Shown here one piece after another: positions 63,478-64,000 of a DNA stretch of 64,000 nt. A program made the position numbers and the translations under genes. The notes under the pieces were generated by a model. That model was not told the origin of the DNA, did no database searches, and saw nothing but the letters and a program-made list of their open reading frames with translations. The stretch covers positions 54,811,737 through 54,875,736 of the forward strand of contig OZ022505.1 of assembly GCA_963989385.1 (NCBI GenBank). The letters are read 5' to 3'. Numbering within the stretch: the stretch's first letter is position 1; the number at the start of each line of letters is the position of its first letter. Source of the DNA: Ctena decussata. Taxonomy: Eukaryota > Mollusca > Bivalvia > Lucinida > Lucinidae.

Positions 63478-63613
63478 AAAGACAATGTGACGAAGTGGGT
63501 CAGTGTTCCAGTATTTATTCTCTCAGCACCGACCTGAAAGAAAACACTTTTCGAAGTAGGTCAATCCGGTCTTGGGAGTATAAAACGGCACCGACCTACT
63601 TACAACTTCAGTC
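63478..63613. promoter_or_regulatory. divergent promoter with repeated GAAGTRGGTCA motif
   Basis: 136 bp separate two divergent ATGs. It holds a TATA-like box for each side (63,512-63,519 minus; TATAAAA 63,579-63,585 plus), 'gacgaagtgggtcag' (63,489) and 'tcgaagtaggtca' (63,551) in the same orientation, a complementary 'gacctactt' (63,593), and 'gcaccgacct' twice (63,526 and 63,588). The repeated motif could bind a regulator. Confidence 0.65.
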
Positions 63614-64000
63614 ATGGAGCCACTACTGACCTTAGACGATCTTATGAAAGAATCAGACCTTCTATCGACGGCAATTAATACAATTGCTACTGATGGATCG
63701 TTAACTCAACAACAACAACCGAACGTGCAGACCTATTACTACCACCCACAGCAATCACAACTGCAACAAACACAGCCACAGGTGTCACAGCCAAAGACGG
63801 GAGCTGTAGAAGTCTTGCTCAAAGAACTCAATGATCTCAAGAAAAGAGTACAGCAGTTAGAGGACCAAAAGCAACAACGTCCCATGGACTTAAATCCGAT
63901 CAGAATACCATTAACTATAGAAGTAATGACACCAGAATCGTCTGTGACAGTACCAACTCAAAATGGACTTGGGTCGCATAGCAAGAACATAGATAATTCA
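63614..64000 (+). CDS. Gln-rich coiled-coil protein, partial
   Basis: Open from the ATG at 63,614 to the window edge (129 codons, no stop). 'MEPLLTLDDLMKESDLLSTA' is followed by a Gln-rich stretch (about 35-62) with 'YYYHPQQSQLQQTQPQ', and a heptad-like 'AVEVLLKELNDLKKRVQQLE' (about 68-87), then a Pro/Thr/Val-rich segment. A TATAAAA lies 29 nt upstream. The layout of a short acidic-hydrophobic head, Gln-rich linker and coiled coil is like a transcription regulator, but this is inference. The rest lies outside the window. Confidence 0.75.
   Translation, partial: MEPLLTLDDLMKESDLLSTAINTIATDGSLTQQQQPNVQTYYYHPQQSQLQQTQPQVSQPKTGAVEVLLKELNDLKKRVQQLEDQKQQRPMDLNPIRIPLTIEVMTPESSVTVPTQNGLGSHSKNIDNS

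Larger units (their letters stand above)
41700..64000. mobile_element. Polinton/adintovirus-like endogenous element, right end outside window
   Basis: One block carries protein-primed PolB, retroviral-type integrase, FtsK/A32-type ATPase, adenain-type protease, double-jelly-roll major capsid and penton. This set defines Polintons and the related adintoviruses. The left boundary is approximate; no terminal repeat was found. Minus the internal 3.9-kb insertion, at least 18.4 kb is present. Structural genes run leftward, and regulatory/early genes lie to the right of PolB. The copy carries several inactivating lesions, given under the individual genes. Confidence 0.93.

Overview
The window is eukaryotic, AT-rich and repeat-dense. 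It suggests a bivalve mollusc, probably a heterodont clam; this is an inference from the kinds of short palindromic transposons, the pearl-like tandem-repeat element and the BEL and Polinton elements. I see no convincing host protein-coding gene, rRNA or tRNA gene. Almost everything I can support is mobile or virus-derived.

Layout. 1-16,000 is a patchwork of non-autonomous elements. It holds a tandem-repeat (pearl/Helentron-like) element at 196-2,216, broken non-LTR retrotransposon ends at 2,340-6,600, a mariner-sized element with TA duplications at 8,530-9,878 lying directly against a second element with 110-bp inverted ends (9,879-11,156), and copies of a 238-bp palindromic MITE. 16,088-23,273 is a complete BEL/Pao LTR retrotransposon with one open 1,917-codon gag-pol frame, near-identical 653-bp LTRs and a 5-bp target duplication. 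23,300-41,300 is gene-poor DNA with further MITEs (ten copies of the 238-bp family across the window, three of a second family, two of a third) and two or three tRNA-like SINEs.

41,700 to the right edge is an endogenous Polinton/adintovirus-like element. Its leftward (late) block runs from ATPase to protease: packaging ATPase, a basic core-like protein, two small virion-type proteins, integrase, a two-helix membrane protein, penton, a pX-like basic protein, double-jelly-roll major capsid, a Cys/His protein and an adenain-type protease. A 1,365-residue protein-primed DNA polymerase lies upstream of these on the same strand. To its right is a control region with iteron-like repeats and 134-bp repeats carrying NRF1-type sites, followed by an early region of small unfamiliar genes on both strands. 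The right end of the element is beyond the window.

The copy is damaged in at least five independent ways: a 3.9-kb transposon inside integrase, a nonsense codon in the ATPase, a homopolymer frameshift joining two virion genes, loss of the protease nucleophile, and loss of an exonuclease aspartate in the polymerase. The capsid genes are still open. Gene packing is phage-like, with ATGA stop/start overlaps, and most promoters look like a TATA box 30-55 bp before the ATG. The most unusual signal is a pair of histone-mRNA-type 3' stem-loops just after two small leftward early genes (62,717-62,732 and 63,108-63,123). They suggest that part of this element's early expression may be tied to host S phase through histone-type 3'-end processing.
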